This document shows, one piece after another, positions 24,634-32,238 of a stretch of 64,000 bases of DNA. Below the pieces are notes generated by a model. It was not told the DNA's origin. It saw nothing but the letters and a program-made list of their open reading frames with translations, and searched no databases. Both the position numbers and the translations under genes were made by a program. Source of the stretch: Oscillospiraceae bacterium (GTDB lineage Bacteria > Bacillota > Clostridia > Oscillospirales > CAG-272). The stretch spans positions 81,314 through 145,313 of the forward strand of contig SVRT01000003.1 of the NCBI GenBank assembly GCA_015064685.1. The letters are read 5' to 3'. Position 1 is the first letter of the stretch, and every line of letters starts with the position of its first letter.

Positions 24634-26094
24634 TTACGCTTTCAATTTATACACACGGTTTTTATTGCCGCCCTCGGCAACAATGATTTCCGCATCCACC
24701 ATTTCGGCAAGAATCTCTTTTGCTCTCGTAGGCTTCAACCCTAGAAGCTCGGCAATCTCCGTGCTCTTTGCCGAAACGTTTTCGGTCAGATAGGAAATAA
24801 TCGCTTGCTTATGTGCGACGGTTTTTGCCGCCGCTTTTTTATCGCCGCTTTTTATCGCCGCTTTTTTATCGCCGCTTTTTCCTATTGACAGCGATAAAGT
24901 GATTCTATCGGGTTCAAAGCTCTCGTTGATAACGGGTGCAGACCAGCCTTGCTTTTTCCAAACGCTGAAAATATTCGGGATACCGCTACCTGCGCGCTCA
25001 CCTACGTTGATGAGGTTGAACATCTTGATGAGCGAGCTATTACGAGGGTCGGAAACGCCTCCACTCTTTGCGGCTTCAACATCGATACGAAAACCGCCGG
25101 GGTTGGAAAGCGTGATAACATCTTTTTTCTTGATTATGACAAGACCTTGTCTGCCGTAATAGTCGGCATTTATCAAGCAGTTGGCAAGAGCTTCTCTAAG
25201 TGCCTTGTGGACGGGCGTATCGTCAATACGGTCACCGCCTTCGAGCTTGAACGGAACTTTAATATCCTGCGTTATCTTGTTGTATACGCGGAAATAGAAA
25301 TCGTAAACGTTTCCGCTCCAATCGCCCGACGAGGATACGATACGGTCTGTCCAACGGGTGTTGGGATCAAACTGCTCTTGATAGTCAAGGAAGTATGCGG
25401 GGAATTCTTTTACGATCTCATATTCGTATCCAAACATCAGAAGTCCTGCGGCGGTTGGGTGCATCTTTCCGTCGCTCGATCTTCCAACCGCACCGAGCTT
25501 ATAAAGGAACTCTATGTCTTCAAGCTCCTCCCAAACGTGTCCGGGGCGGTAAGTCTTCATACGAATACGGTAACGCTTCACGCTGTCGTAATCGAATGCG
25601 TCAAGCTCCATATTTTCAAGTACGAGCATATCCTGCGTCTTGATTGCCGCGTCACGCATCATCGCCCCGACTTCTTCCTTGGTACACTTGTAATCGCCCT
25701 CACCGTTGCGGCGGTAGCTTCCCGAAAGAGGATTGCCGTCGATATATACGGGCTTATCGCTGCGTTGTGCACGAGGCACACGGATAGCCACGATGTGCTT
25801 GCCGTCGATGTCCTCGATGGTTACGTCCTTATCGGAGAGAATGTTTGCGCTCACCTTGTTCGCGTTGTTGGCAATATCCCAAAAGTCTTTAATCAGCTTT
25901 TCGGGATTGGGCAAGTCAACGGGGTGCAAGGACTTGTCCACGTATTCCTCAACACCGAGCAGAATGATACCACCGAGAGTGTTGGCAAACGCGGAATAGG
26001 TTTCCCAAATGCTGCGAGGCAGACCGCCGATGGCCTTTTTCGCTTCGATGCGGTTGTTTTCCTTGTATTTTTCTATGTTGGCAAAATCAATCAT
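24634..26094 (-). CDS. AlbA_2 (Schlafen-type) domain ATP-binding protein with C-terminal winged helix
   Basis: 486 residues from ATG at 26094 (GGAGG nine bases upstream). Residues 10-130 are an AlbA_2 putative DNA/RNA-binding domain (ENNRIEAKKAIGG; FANTLGGIILLGVEE; GSYRRNGEGDYKC). The middle is a GHKL-like ATPase region (HKALREALANCLINADYYG; LSNPGGF; VGERAGSGIPNIF), and the last 65 residues form a winged helix (ISYLTENVSAKSTEIAELLG). Such proteins are called transcriptional regulators or AAA_4 proteins and occur often in accessory islands. A 9-residue tandem repeat (SGDKKAAIK/SGDKKAAAK) links the ATPase and winged helix. It is in an operon with an XRE regulator. Confidence 0.85.
   Translation of the reverse strand: MIDFANIEKYKENNRIEAKKAIGGLPRSIWETYSAFANTLGGIILLGVEEYVDKSLHPVDLPNPEKLIKDFWDIANNANKVSANILSDKDVTIEDIDGKHIVAIRVPRAQRSDKPVYIDGNPLSGSYRRNGEGDYKCTKEEVGAMMRDAAIKTQDMLVLENMELDAFDYDSVKRYRIRMKTYRPGHVWEELEDIEFLYKLGAVGRSSDGKMHPTAAGLLMFGYEYEIVKEFPAYFLDYQEQFDPNTRWTDRIVSSSGDWSGNVYDFYFRVYNKITQDIKVPFKLEGGDRIDDTPVHKALREALANCLINADYYGRQGLVIIKKKDVITLSNPGGFRIDVEAAKSGGVSDPRNSSLIKMFNLINVGERAGSGIPNIFSVWKKQGWSAPVINESFEPDRITLSLSIGKSGDKKAAIKSGDKKAAAKTVAHKQAIISYLTENVSAKSTEIAELLGLKPTRAKEILAEMVDAEIIVAEGGNKNRVYKLKA
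24826..24881. repeat. Tandem 13/14-base repeat in the ATPase gene
   Basis: About four units of ATCGCCGCTTTTT(T) (plus strand), the outermost with one variation. Units alternate between 13 and 14 bases, so a pair encodes nine residues. Loss or gain of one unit would shift the frame ahead of the winged-helix domain. Confidence 0.85.
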
Positions 26095-26110
26095 TGTGAA
26101 GACCTCCACA

Positions 26111-26326
26111 TTATGCGTTCTTATCGGGAACGATCTCGACAATATCCCCGATCTCACAGTTCAGAGCCACGCATATTTTCACGAGGACATCGGTTGTCAC
26201 AACCGTACCTTCCTTGCCCATTTTAGTAATGGTAGCAAGGCTGAGTCCTGCACGCTCTGCGAGCTCTTTTTTCTTCATATTGCGGTCAATCAGAAGTTTG
26301 AATAAGGGTTTATAACTTGCAGCCAT
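26111..26326 (-). CDS. XRE family helix-turn-helix regulator
   Basis: 71 residues, almost entirely a Cro/C1-type DNA-binding domain: MKKKELAERAGLSLATITKMGKEG (17-40) is the helix-turn-helix, followed by VLVKICVALNCEIGDIVEI, the usual fourth helix and tail of the small phage/plasmid-type repressors. GAGGTGA precedes the ATG. It begins the operon containing the AlbA_2 ATPase gene (16-base gap) and probably represses its own promoter at 26362. Confidence 0.92.
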   Translation of the reverse strand: MAASYKPLFKLLIDRNMKKKELAERAGLSLATITKMGKEGTVVTTDVLVKICVALNCEIGDIVEIVPDKNA

Positions 26327-26361
26327 AAGTCACCTCAAAAAAATAAATTACTACAACTTAT

Positions 26362-26390
26362 ATTATATCACATAATATTCAAATAATCAA
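26362..26390 (-). promoter_or_regulatory. Promoter of the XRE/ATPase operon
   Basis: Minus strand TTGATT (26385-26390), 17 bases, TATAAT (26362-26367) with extended TG-A before the -10. Confidence 0.75.
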
Positions 26391-26447
26391 CAAGTAAATT
26401 AAAATATTCGTGCGATAATAGGAATTTTAGATAATATTATAGAGTTA

Positions 26448-26475
26448 TTATGCCAAAATGGGCCAAAATGGCAAG
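26448..26475. repeat. Tandem GCCAAAATGG repeat with partial symmetry
   Basis: TGCCAAAATGGGCCAAAATGGCA contains two head-to-tail copies of GCCAAAATGG and TGCCA/TGGCA ends. It lies upstream of the XRE operon promoter and may be a regulator site or part of the decayed element. Confidence 0.4.
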
Positions 26476-26504
26476 TAGCAAAACGCTCCTTGCCGCGTTG
26501 TTAC

Positions 26505-26630
26505 TTATTCTCTCGCTTCATAATGAGAAAGTCTGCACCAAGCTTCAATTACTGATTCTTCTGCGAAAGCTTTAAACGTAGGAATTTTTGCATTAAATAT
26601 AGACTTGTAAAAGCAAAAAGAGCTAACAGA
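26505..26630 (-). pseudogene. Short gene remnant, about 40 codons
   Basis: The minus strand reads FNAKIPTFKAFAEESVIEAW and on to CRLSHYEARE followed by a stop. This looks like a natural protein C-terminus, but no start, ribosome site or longer frame exists upstream because a terminator hairpin intervenes at 26620. I do not recognise the family. It is consistent with decay of an inserted element in the 434-base gap 26327-26760, which otherwise holds the XRE promoter and this hairpin. Confidence 0.35.
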
Positions 26631-26654
26631 CTTCAAACAGAAATCTGTTAGCTC
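26616..26654 (-). terminator. Hairpin terminator downstream of guaA
   Basis: GAGCTAACAGA (26620-26630) pairs with TCTGTTAGCTC (26644-26654); on the minus strand CTCTTTTTGCTTTT follows. Confidence 0.8.
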
Positions 26655-26759
26655 AAATTCTTATTTATGAATAATACTCGAATGTTGCCAAAACGTTGCC
26701 ACGATGGGATATTGAAATTCAAAAGTCCTTATGCAACAAGGCTTTTTGACGTTTTTGAC

Positions 26760-26772
26760 ATTATTCCCACTC
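26760..26772. other. guaA 3' end, candidate integration site
   Basis: ATTATTCCCACTC contains the stop codon and the codons for the final E-W-E. A near-identical copy lies 3.5 kb away at 23231-23243. Confidence 0.5.
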
Positions 26773-27762
26773 AATCGTACCTGTGGGCTTAGGCGTTATA
26801 TCATAGAGAACCCTATTGATTCCTTCGACCTCGCTTGTGATACGCGCGCAGATCTTGTGAAGGACTGCATAGGGGATCTCCTCGATCGATGCGGTCATTG
26901 CATCTTTGGTGTTGACCGCGCGGATGATCGCGGGCCAGCCCTCGTAGCGCGAGTCGTCCTTGACGCCAACGCTCTTGATGTCGGGAATCACTACGAAATA
27001 CTGCCATACCTTTTCGGCAAGTCCGCAATTGTCAAACTCCTCGCGGAGAATTGCGTCTGCCTCGCGAAGAGCATGAAGACGGTCGCGAGTGATCGCACCG
27101 AGACATCTGACTCCGAGCCCGGGGCCGGGGAAGGGCTGACGGTATACCATGGCGTGGGGAAGACCGAGCGCCTCGCCTACAACGCGCACCTCGTCCTTGA
27201 AAAGGAGCTTTATAGGCTCTACAAGCTCAAATTTGAGGTCCTCGGGAAGTCCGCCTACGTTGTGGTGAGACTTGACCGCCTTTTTGCCCTCTGCCTGCTT
27301 TACGCTCTCAAGAATATCAGGATAGATAGTACCCTGTGCAAGATACTCAACACCGTCGAGCTTTCTTGCTTCTTCAGCAAAAATTTCAATAAATTCCTTA
27401 CCGATTATCTTTCTCTTGGTTTCGGGATCACTAACGTTTGCGAGAAGATCGAGATAGCGGTCGGTCGCATCGATATAAATAAGGTTTGCGTCGAGGTTTT
27501 TACCGAATATTTCGATCACTGCCTCGCTCTCGCCCTTGCGCATGAGTCCGTGATTGACGTGAACGCAAACGAGCTGCTTACCGATAGCCTTGATAAGAAG
27601 CGCCGCAACGACAGAGGAATCTACACCGCCCGACAGAGCGAGCAATACCTTCTTATCTCCGACCTGCGCGCGGATCTCTTTGACCTGCTCGTCAATGAAT
27701 GCATTAGCGAGCTCGAAATTTGTGATCCTTTCCATTTTTTCGGGACGAACGTTGTTTTGCAT
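26761..27762 (-). CDS. guaA: GMP synthase ATP-pyrophosphatase subunit (no glutaminase domain)
   Basis: 333 residues from the ATG at 27762 (AAAGGAAAAG upstream); a longer reading to 27837 is driven only by a palindromic repeat. The P-loop LLALSGGVDSSV is the ATP-PPase motif, followed by VHVNHGLMRKGE, AQGTIYPDILES, the dimerisation domain with RQPFPGPGLGVR and the C-terminus DITPKPTGTIEWE. It adenylates XMP and replaces AMP with ammonia to give GMP. The N-terminal class I glutaminase domain of the usual 510-residue enzyme is absent and no glutaminase gene is nearby, so it must use free ammonia or a partner encoded elsewhere. Confidence 0.95.
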   Translation of the reverse strand: MQNNVRPEKMERITNFELANAFIDEQVKEIRAQVGDKKVLLALSGGVDSSVVAALLIKAIGKQLVCVHVNHGLMRKGESEAVIEIFGKNLDANLIYIDATDRYLDLLANVSDPETKRKIIGKEFIEIFAEEARKLDGVEYLAQGTIYPDILESVKQAEGKKAVKSHHNVGGLPEDLKFELVEPIKLLFKDEVRVVGEALGLPHAMVYRQPFPGPGLGVRCLGAITRDRLHALREADAILREEFDNCGLAEKVWQYFVVIPDIKSVGVKDDSRYEGWPAIIRAVNTKDAMTASIEEIPYAVLHKICARITSEVEGINRVLYDITPKPTGTIEWE

Positions 27763-27776
27763 ATACTTTTCCTTTC

Positions 27777-27795
27777 TGCAGGGCTCAGCCCTGCA
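27777..27795. repeat. 9-bp perfect palindrome just upstream of the guaA ribosome site
   Basis: TGCAGGGCT-C-AGCCCTGCA. It adjoins a second hairpin at 27801-27828 and resembles scattered intergenic palindromic repeats. Confidence 0.65.
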
Positions 27796-27800
27796 CCCGC

Positions 27801-27828
27801 TTAAAACCTTTTTGAGAAAAGGTTTTAA
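27801..27828. repeat. 12-bp perfect hairpin
   Basis: TTAAAACCTTTT-TGAG-AAAAGGTTTTAA. It is in the guaA leader region and similar in style to the repeat inside the MATE gene. Confidence 0.65.
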
Positions 27829-27890
27829 GAATTCCAAAAACTTTCAAAAAAGCTGTTGAAAGTGTGATTTTGTGATAGGTTTAATTTAAT

Positions 27891-27920
27891 CAAGGGGAAA
27901 CCCGGATAAGCTTCCCCTTG
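27891..27920 (-). terminator. Hairpin after the F420-ligase-like gene
   Basis: CAAGGGGAA (27891-27899) pairs with TTCCCCTTG (27912-27920). The minus-strand T tract after it is weak (ATTAAATTAAA). Confidence 0.55.
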
Positions 27921-27929
27921 TACATTTTC

Positions 27930-29129
27930 TTAATTGGTATAGTTATCGAAATATCCCTGAACGAGAACGACGGGTGTACCCTTGTCGCCGGAGCCACTCG
28001 TGAGGTCGCAGAGCGAGCCTATAAGGTCGGTGAGCTGACGGGGTGTCGTACCCTGAGAAGCCATATTTCCGACAAGGCTTGAGCCGTCCTTTGCCTTGAT
28101 GGAGGCAGAGATAGCCGCCTTAAGCTCCTCACCCGAAAGGTTTGCAAAGTCGTTATCTGCGAGATATTTGAGCTTAAGCTCGTTGGGCGTACCGATAAGA
28201 CCGTCGGTAAACGCGGGGGATACGACCGGGTCTGCAAGCTCCCAGATCTTGCCCTGAGGATCCTTGAACGCGCCGTCGCCGTAGACCATTACCTCTACGT
28301 GCTTGCCCGTGGCGTTGAGAATATTCTTCTGGATCGTGAGAACAAGATCGCGGCACTCTCTGGGGAAGAGCTTTATCTTATTCTCGGTCGACTTATTAGA
28401 GCCGAGAAGACCGTATTTTTCATTGCAGCCGCTGCCGTTTACGGGAGAGTTCATAAGATCGTCGAGAGAGCAGACTACCTTCGCTCCGTTTGCGAGCAGG
28501 ATTCTCTTTGTGCGTGCGCGGGTATGAATATCGCAGTTGATGATATGATCTGCATAGGGAAGGATCGCCTTTGCCTGATTTGCGAAGATTATCTCGACCT
28601 CGGCGCCGCATTCCTTTACGAGATCGCCGTAGTACTCAACGTAGTCTACACCCGTAAACTCGTGCTTTTCATAGCCGAAGAGCTCGCGGTATTTTTCAAG
28701 CGAGAGAACGTCAGAATAGGGGTTTACGCCCGACTCGTCAATAGCGTCCATGCTTACAAGGTGGTTTCCGACCTCGTCGGAGGGGTAGCTGAGCATAAGA
28801 ACGACCTTCTTGCAGCCCTTAGCTATTCCTCGCAGGCAGATAGCAAAACGGTTACGCGAGAGAATGGGGAAGATAACTCCCACGGTCTCGCCGCCAAGCT
28901 TTGCCTTTACGTCTGTGGCAATGTCATCAACAGAGCAGTAGTTACCCTGAGCGCGCGCAACGATAGATTCGGTGAGAGCTATAACGTCTCTGTCGCGAAT
29001 TGCAAAGCCGTCAGACTCTGCGGCCTCAAGAACGCTTTCGGTAACCATTTTCGCAAGGTCGTCGCCCTCTCTGAATATGGGGCAGCGGATTCCTCTTGAT
29101 ACTGTACCGACTTTTCTGGTCTTTTCCAT
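27930..29129 (-). CDS. Coenzyme F420-0:L-glutamate ligase-like protein (CofE family)
   Basis: 399 residues from the second ATG (29129), because the AGGAG site is correctly spaced to it and overlaps the first ATG at 29138. VIALTESIVARAQGNYCSVDDIA, GGETVGVIFPILSRNRFA, NCDIHTRARTKRILLANGAKVVCSLDDL and the C-terminal DPVVSPAFTDG belong to the F420_ligase family. True CofE adds glutamate to coenzyme F420. No F420 gene is seen here, and similar proteins are common in Clostridia that lack F420, so the natural substrate is probably another gamma-glutamyl acceptor. It is longer than archaeal CofE (about 250 residues). Confidence 0.82.
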   Translation of the reverse strand: MEKTRKVGTVSRGIRCPIFREGDDLAKMVTESVLEAAESDGFAIRDRDVIALTESIVARAQGNYCSVDDIATDVKAKLGGETVGVIFPILSRNRFAICLRGIAKGCKKVVLMLSYPSDEVGNHLVSMDAIDESGVNPYSDVLSLEKYRELFGYEKHEFTGVDYVEYYGDLVKECGAEVEIIFANQAKAILPYADHIINCDIHTRARTKRILLANGAKVVCSLDDLMNSPVNGSGCNEKYGLLGSNKSTENKIKLFPRECRDLVLTIQKNILNATGKHVEVMVYGDGAFKDPQGKIWELADPVVSPAFTDGLIGTPNELKLKYLADNDFANLSGEELKAAISASIKAKDGSSLVGNMASQGTTPRQLTDLIGSLCDLTSGSGDKGTPVVLVQGYFDNYTN

Positions 29130-29198
29130 ATATATCATCTCCTAAAAATAGATTCGGATCCGAGGAGCAAAAAATGCTCCAAAACAGTTTTACATTTC

Positions 29199-29227
29199 AT
29201 TGTATCAAATGATAAACGAAAAATCAA
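29199..29227 (-). promoter_or_regulatory. Promoter of the F420-ligase-like gene
   Basis: Minus strand TTGATT (29222-29227), 17 bases, TACAAT (29199-29204) with extended TG-A. Confidence 0.65.
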
Positions 29228-29444
29228 TGTATATTTTTTGAACATTTTAATCTTTTTTTGTTTTTTTGACGTTAGAATTATATCACCGCATATATTATTT
29301 GTCAAGAAAAAATAAAAAATCGGGATTGCTAAAATTTTTCTTTCACAAAAGGTCATTTTTGTTGATTTTTCCAAAAAAACACACGCAAAACAACCTCGAG
29401 AACAAAAATATTAAATTTATTTCGAAATTATTAATGCTGATTTA

Positions 29445-29473
29445 TTGACAATTGAGGAAAAATTTTTTATAAT
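29445..29473 (+). promoter_or_regulatory. Consensus promoter of the acyltransferase/symporter operon
   Basis: TTGACA (29445-29450), 17 bases, TATAAT (29468-29473), both perfect. Confidence 0.9.
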
Positions 29474-29514
29474 GTAAATTGGATTTTTCCGCAATTGTCG
29501 ACAGGAGGTGCAAA

Positions 29515-30732
29515 ATGGGAAAAGGCAAAAGAAATGAAAAATGGACAAAGCCGCGTCACTTAGTGGTGAGAAATATTCTTTTTGCGATACTCAAGCCCTA
29601 CACCCGCTTGAAATACGGGCTTAAGGTAGAGCGCTTCCGCGGACAGGAAAAGCGCCCGTATCTTATCCTTTTCAATCATCAGACACCGTTTGACCAGTTC
29701 TTTGTCGGCATGGCATTCAAGGGTAGTGTATACTACCTTGCTACAGAGGATATTTTCTCGCTCGGGTGGGTTTCTTCGGTCATCAGATATCTTGTTGCGC
29801 CGATACCGATCAAAAAGCAGACCACTGATATAAGAGCTATATTGAACTGCATAAAGGTCTCAAAGGAGGGCGGCACGATCGCCATCGCACCCGAGGGCAA
29901 CAGAACCTACAGCGGCAGGACCGAGTATATCAATCCATCCATCGCTACTCTTGCAAGAAAGCTCGGGCTTCCGATAGCACTCTTCAGAATCGAGGGCGGA
30001 TACGGCACTGAGCCGAGATGGAGCGACGTCGTTCGAAAGGGAAAAATGCGCGCGTACGTGTCCGAGGTGATATACCCCGAGGAATATATGCAAGAGATCG
30101 ACGAGCAGCTGCTCGAGGATATCAGGATAGGACTTTACGTCGACGAGGCAAAGGCTGACGGAGAGTTCCGCCACAAAAAGCTCGCAGAGTATCTTGAAAG
30201 AGTGATATACGTCTGTCCCGATTGCGGACTTTCAACGTTTGAGAGCAATGGCGACACGGTCGAGTGCAAGAAATGCGGCAAAAGAGCGCGATATCTTCCA
30301 TCAAAGGAGCTTTGCGGAGAGGGATACGAGCTACCGTTTAGATTCGTCGCGGATTGGTACGACTATCAGAGTGACTTTATGAATAGCCTCAACGTGCTTG
30401 AATATACCGACGAGCCTATGTATTGCGAGGAGATCTCGCTTTCGGAGGTCATCCCATGTGTCAAAAAGATAAAGATGAGCAAAAACGCGGTCATCCGCCT
30501 TTACGGTGACAGAATAGAGCTTGACACGGAAAAGGAAAAGCTCGTTTTCGCGTACGACGAGACGCTTGCAGTCACGGTGCTCGGCAGAAACAAGCTCAAC
30601 GTATATAGCGGCGGCAAGATCTATCAGATCAAGGGATCAAAGCGATTCAATGCGCTCAAGTACGTACACGTATACAACAGATATAAAAACATAAAAAAAG
30701 GAGACGAAAATGTCAAATTTTTGGGAATTTAG
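29515..30732 (+). CDS. PlsC-type 1-acylglycerol-3-phosphate acyltransferase with zinc ribbon and extra C-terminal domain
   Basis: 405 residues; ATG at 29515 has AGGAGGTG six bases upstream, and the earlier in-frame ATG has none. The acyltransferase motifs NHQTPFD (H55-x4-D60) and PEGNRTYSG (E127-R130) are intact, as used to acylate lysophosphatidate at the membrane. Unusually, residues 234-254 form a four-cysteine zinc ribbon (CPDCG ... CKKCG), and a further 150 residues of beta-rich sequence follow, ending in YVHVYNRYKN. Ordinary PlsC is about 200-250 residues, so this is a fused form. Its end overlaps the next gene by 23 bases. Confidence 0.85.
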   Translation: MGKGKRNEKWTKPRHLVVRNILFAILKPYTRLKYGLKVERFRGQEKRPYLILFNHQTPFDQFFVGMAFKGSVYYLATEDIFSLGWVSSVIRYLVAPIPIKKQTTDIRAILNCIKVSKEGGTIAIAPEGNRTYSGRTEYINPSIATLARKLGLPIALFRIEGGYGTEPRWSDVVRKGKMRAYVSEVIYPEEYMQEIDEQLLEDIRIGLYVDEAKADGEFRHKKLAEYLERVIYVCPDCGLSTFESNGDTVECKKCGKRARYLPSKELCGEGYELPFRFVADWYDYQSDFMNSLNVLEYTDEPMYCEEISLSEVIPCVKKIKMSKNAVIRLYGDRIELDTEKEKLVFAYDETLAVTVLGRNKLNVYSGGKIYQIKGSKRFNALKYVHVYNRYKNIKKGDENVKFLGI

Positions 30733-32113
30733 TGTTTGGAGCTGGATGGTGCTTTTTGCGGTCCTGCTCGGAAGCCTTCTTGTAGGAAACGTATTGAAAA
30801 AGGCTATTCCGTTTTTAAGAAATTCGCTTATACCCACCTCGGTTCTTGCGGGTGTGCTTTTGCTAATCGTAGCCTCGGTGTATAAAGCGATTACGGGAGA
30901 CGTAATGTTCGACACAGTCGTCTTTGGGGGCAAGGGAACCGAGACGCTTGAAATAATTACATATCATACTCTTGCTCTTGGATTTATCGCATCAGCATTC
31001 AAGACCACGAACAGCAAGCTGACAAAGCAGCGCACAGGTGAGATAATCAACACCGGTGTAACGACCGTTGCAACATATCTCATTCAAGGAATCGTCGGAC
31101 TTGTAATAACGATAATTGCCGCATCGGTACTCACGGGATTCTTTGCGGCGGCAGGAGTTCTTTTGCCCTTCGGCTACGGACAGGGAACAGGACAGGCATT
31201 AAACTACGGTAATCTCTACGAGATGGATTACGGATTTGTTGGCGGTCGCAGCTTTGGTTTAACGATTGCGGCACTTGGATTCCTTTCCGCAAGTATCGGC
31301 GGAGTTATTCACCTTAACATAATGAAAAAGCGCGGAAAGCTCGTTCTTTCCAAAAGACGTGACGGAAGTCTTCACACCGATGAGGTCGAGTCTGATAACG
31401 AGATCCCAATGCAGGAAAGCATAGACAAGTTTACCGTTCAGGTTGCACTGATAGTTGTGTCCTATATCGGAACGTACCTGCTTATGTATCTTCTCGGCTA
31501 TCTTCTCCCGGGTATGAGGTCGGTAATTTACGGCTTTAACTTCCTGCTCGGTGTGCTTGTAGGAACGCTTGTTAAGCTTCTGCTCAACTTCCTATACAAA
31601 AAGAGGATAGTAAAGAAAAAACACACCAACAATTTCCTTATGACCCGTGCCTGCAACTTTTTCTTTGACATTATGGTCGTTGCGGGAATTGCGGCGATAA
31701 GACTTGATCTTCTCGAAAAATATTGGGGAGTCATCGCGATACTCGGCGTTGTGGGAGCGGTCATTACGTACGTATACAATCGCATCGTTGCAAAGACGCT
31801 TTTCCCCGATTATTACGAGGAGCAGTTCCTTGCAATGTACGGAATGCTCACGGGCACGGCGAGCACGGGAATAATCCTGCTTCGCGAGGTTGACGGAGAG
31901 TTCCGCACGCCTGTTTCGGACAATCTGGTATATCAGAATTTCCCCGCTATAATACTTGGGTTTCCGATGCTTCTGCTTGCAAATCTCGCACCCGTGAAGC
32001 CGATACTGACGCTTATCATATTCGTGGCGTTCTTCCTTGTTCTGAATATAGTGTTGTTCAGAAAGCAGATATTCAGGCGCAGAAAGTCGAAGCCGGATAA
32101 AAAGAGCAAGTAA
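30710..32113 (+). CDS. GltS-type sodium:glutamate symporter family protein
   Basis: 467 residues, about 11-12 membrane helices in two similar halves. The pore-loop-like motif GYGQGTGQALNYGNL in the first half and YGMLTGTASTGIILLREVD in the second fit the sodium/glutamate symporter (GltS/ESS) family, which takes up acidic amino acids with Na+. A short hydrophilic loop (KRRDGSLHTDEVESDNE) separates the halves. AAAGGAG lies just before the ATG, within the end of the acyltransferase gene. The C-terminus is highly basic. Substrate not established. Confidence 0.85.
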   Translation: MSNFWEFSVWSWMVLFAVLLGSLLVGNVLKKAIPFLRNSLIPTSVLAGVLLLIVASVYKAITGDVMFDTVVFGGKGTETLEIITYHTLALGFIASAFKTTNSKLTKQRTGEIINTGVTTVATYLIQGIVGLVITIIAASVLTGFFAAAGVLLPFGYGQGTGQALNYGNLYEMDYGFVGGRSFGLTIAALGFLSASIGGVIHLNIMKKRGKLVLSKRRDGSLHTDEVESDNEIPMQESIDKFTVQVALIVVSYIGTYLLMYLLGYLLPGMRSVIYGFNFLLGVLVGTLVKLLLNFLYKKRIVKKKHTNNFLMTRACNFFFDIMVVAGIAAIRLDLLEKYWGVIAILGVVGAVITYVYNRIVAKTLFPDYYEEQFLAMYGMLTGTASTGIILLREVDGEFRTPVSDNLVYQNFPAIILGFPMLLLANLAPVKPILTLIIFVAFFLVLNIVLFRKQIFRRRKSKPDKKSK

Positions 32114-32134
32114 ATAGAAAAAGTAAAAAAAGAA

Positions 32135-32168
32135 CGGCAAGCCCTGTGGGGCTTGCCGAATTTGTTTG
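32135..32168 (+). terminator. Rho-independent terminator after the symporter gene
   Basis: CGGCAAGCCC (32135-32144), TGTG loop, GGGCTTGCCG, followed by AATTTGTTTG. Confidence 0.78.
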
Positions 32169-32238
32169 AGGGGGATGCCCCCACTATTATCTTTGAGGGC
32201 GCAATGCCATATTTGCAAACGGATCTATGTATTTATTT

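Larger units (their letters stand above)
29130..29514. other. AT-rich divergent intergenic region
   Basis: 385 bases between divergent genes. It holds a minus-strand promoter (29199-29227), a short GGAGCA/TGCTCC hairpin at 29164-29180 in the ligase-like gene leader, and the plus-strand promoter at 29445. The middle (29230-29440) is poly-T/poly-A rich with no convincing gene. Confidence 0.6.

Noticed and set aside
24949..26226. 425-codon plus-strand frame opposite the AlbA_2 ATPase gene
   Set aside because: No ribosome site or homology signal; the minus-strand gene is clear.
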